Part shown: one piece after another, positions 56,107 through 56,166 of the stretch | Layout of the letters: each line of letters begins with the position of its first letter | How positions within the stretch are numbered: the first letter of the stretch is position 1 | From: an uncultured Clostridium sp. | GTDB taxonomy: Bacteria > Bacillota > Clostridia > Lachnospirales > Lachnospiraceae | Length of the DNA: 56,166 nucleotides | Direction of reading: 5' to 3' | Assembly: GCA_900555045.1 (NCBI GenBank) | Contig: USJW01000016.1 | Location: 1-56,166 of the forward strand | Position numbers and translations under genes: made by a program | Notes under the pieces: generated by a model | The model's database searches: none | Told to the model about the DNA's origin: nothing | The model's input: the letters and a program-made list of their open reading frames with translations, nothing else

Positions 56107-56166
56107 AATATCCCCCTCCCGATATGATGCCGCTTATCTGTTAATTTTCTATTATATACAGTTTTT

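Noticed and set aside
1..56166. CRISPR array, prophage or integrated element
   Set aside because: No regularly spaced repeats, integrase, transposase, capsid or tRNA-linked duplication could be seen.

Overview
The window reads as chromosomal DNA of a Gram-positive anaerobe of the Bacillota, class Clostridia, most likely a Lachnospiraceae-type gut bacterium. This rests on AGGAGG-type ribosome binding sites, sigma-A promoters, YesM/YesN two-component systems, TRAP and family-1 sugar ABC transporters, a PTS EIIBC, and many AraC, LysR, GntR and LacI regulators. The first 39 kb and the Nudix/ogt stretch look GC-rich. The segment around 39.4-44.1 kb looks more AT-rich, and the last 10 kb intermediate. 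These are impressions by eye, not measurements. I saw no rRNA, tRNA, transposase, integrase, CRISPR array or phage gene.

Layout. 0.2-2.0 kb: a LytTR regulator with a LiaF-like membrane protein, and an HD hydrolase. 2.1-8.7 kb: diaminopimelate dehydrogenase, then an operon of a TRAP transporter (dctPQM), a LarA-type nickel racemase and a tRNA-dihydrouridine synthase carrying an in-frame repeat. 8.8-14.8 kb: a ComEC-like metallo-beta-lactamase, a SUFU-domain protein, two overlapping RlaP-type nucleotidyltransferases, a HAD phosphatase and an AlkZ-like winged-helix protein. 15-18 kb: a D-aminoacylase and a GntP permease with a divergent LysR. 19-25.2 kb: a flavoprotein with its LacI regulator, and a PTS EIIBC plus phospho-beta-glucosidase pair. 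25.4-28.7 kb: a diguanylate cyclase, and divergently a RelA/SpoT-like protein ending in a HEPN-like segment. 28.7-37.6 kb: a broken HMA gene, an AraC regulator, a Gfo/Idh/MocA-like protein, a double-headed GntR regulator, then a signalling cassette of solute-binding lipoprotein, hybrid histidine kinase and AraC regulator. 37.7-39.2 kb: catalase behind a sigma-A promoter with a perfect dyad. 39.4-43.2 kb: an SLC13 transporter and an enolase-superfamily dehydratase with a divergent LysR.

43.2-44.1 kb is a gene graveyard: an unidentified C-terminal fragment, a decayed RelE/ParE toxin and a decayed TetR regulator. 44.2-45.9 kb holds a Nudix hydrolase, an O6-methylguanine-DNA methyltransferase with a LexA-like box, and a frameshifted LpdD-like gene.

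45.9-56.1 kb is the most coherent unit. A YesMN two-component system sits upstream of a six-gene operon: ABC binding protein, two permeases, a sulfatase without signal peptide, a nucleoside hydrolase, and a protein with two nucleoside-deoxyribosyltransferase domains. The gene set suggests import of an intact sulfated compound, desulfation in the cytoplasm and cleavage of an N-glycosidic bond. The substrate cannot be read from sequence.
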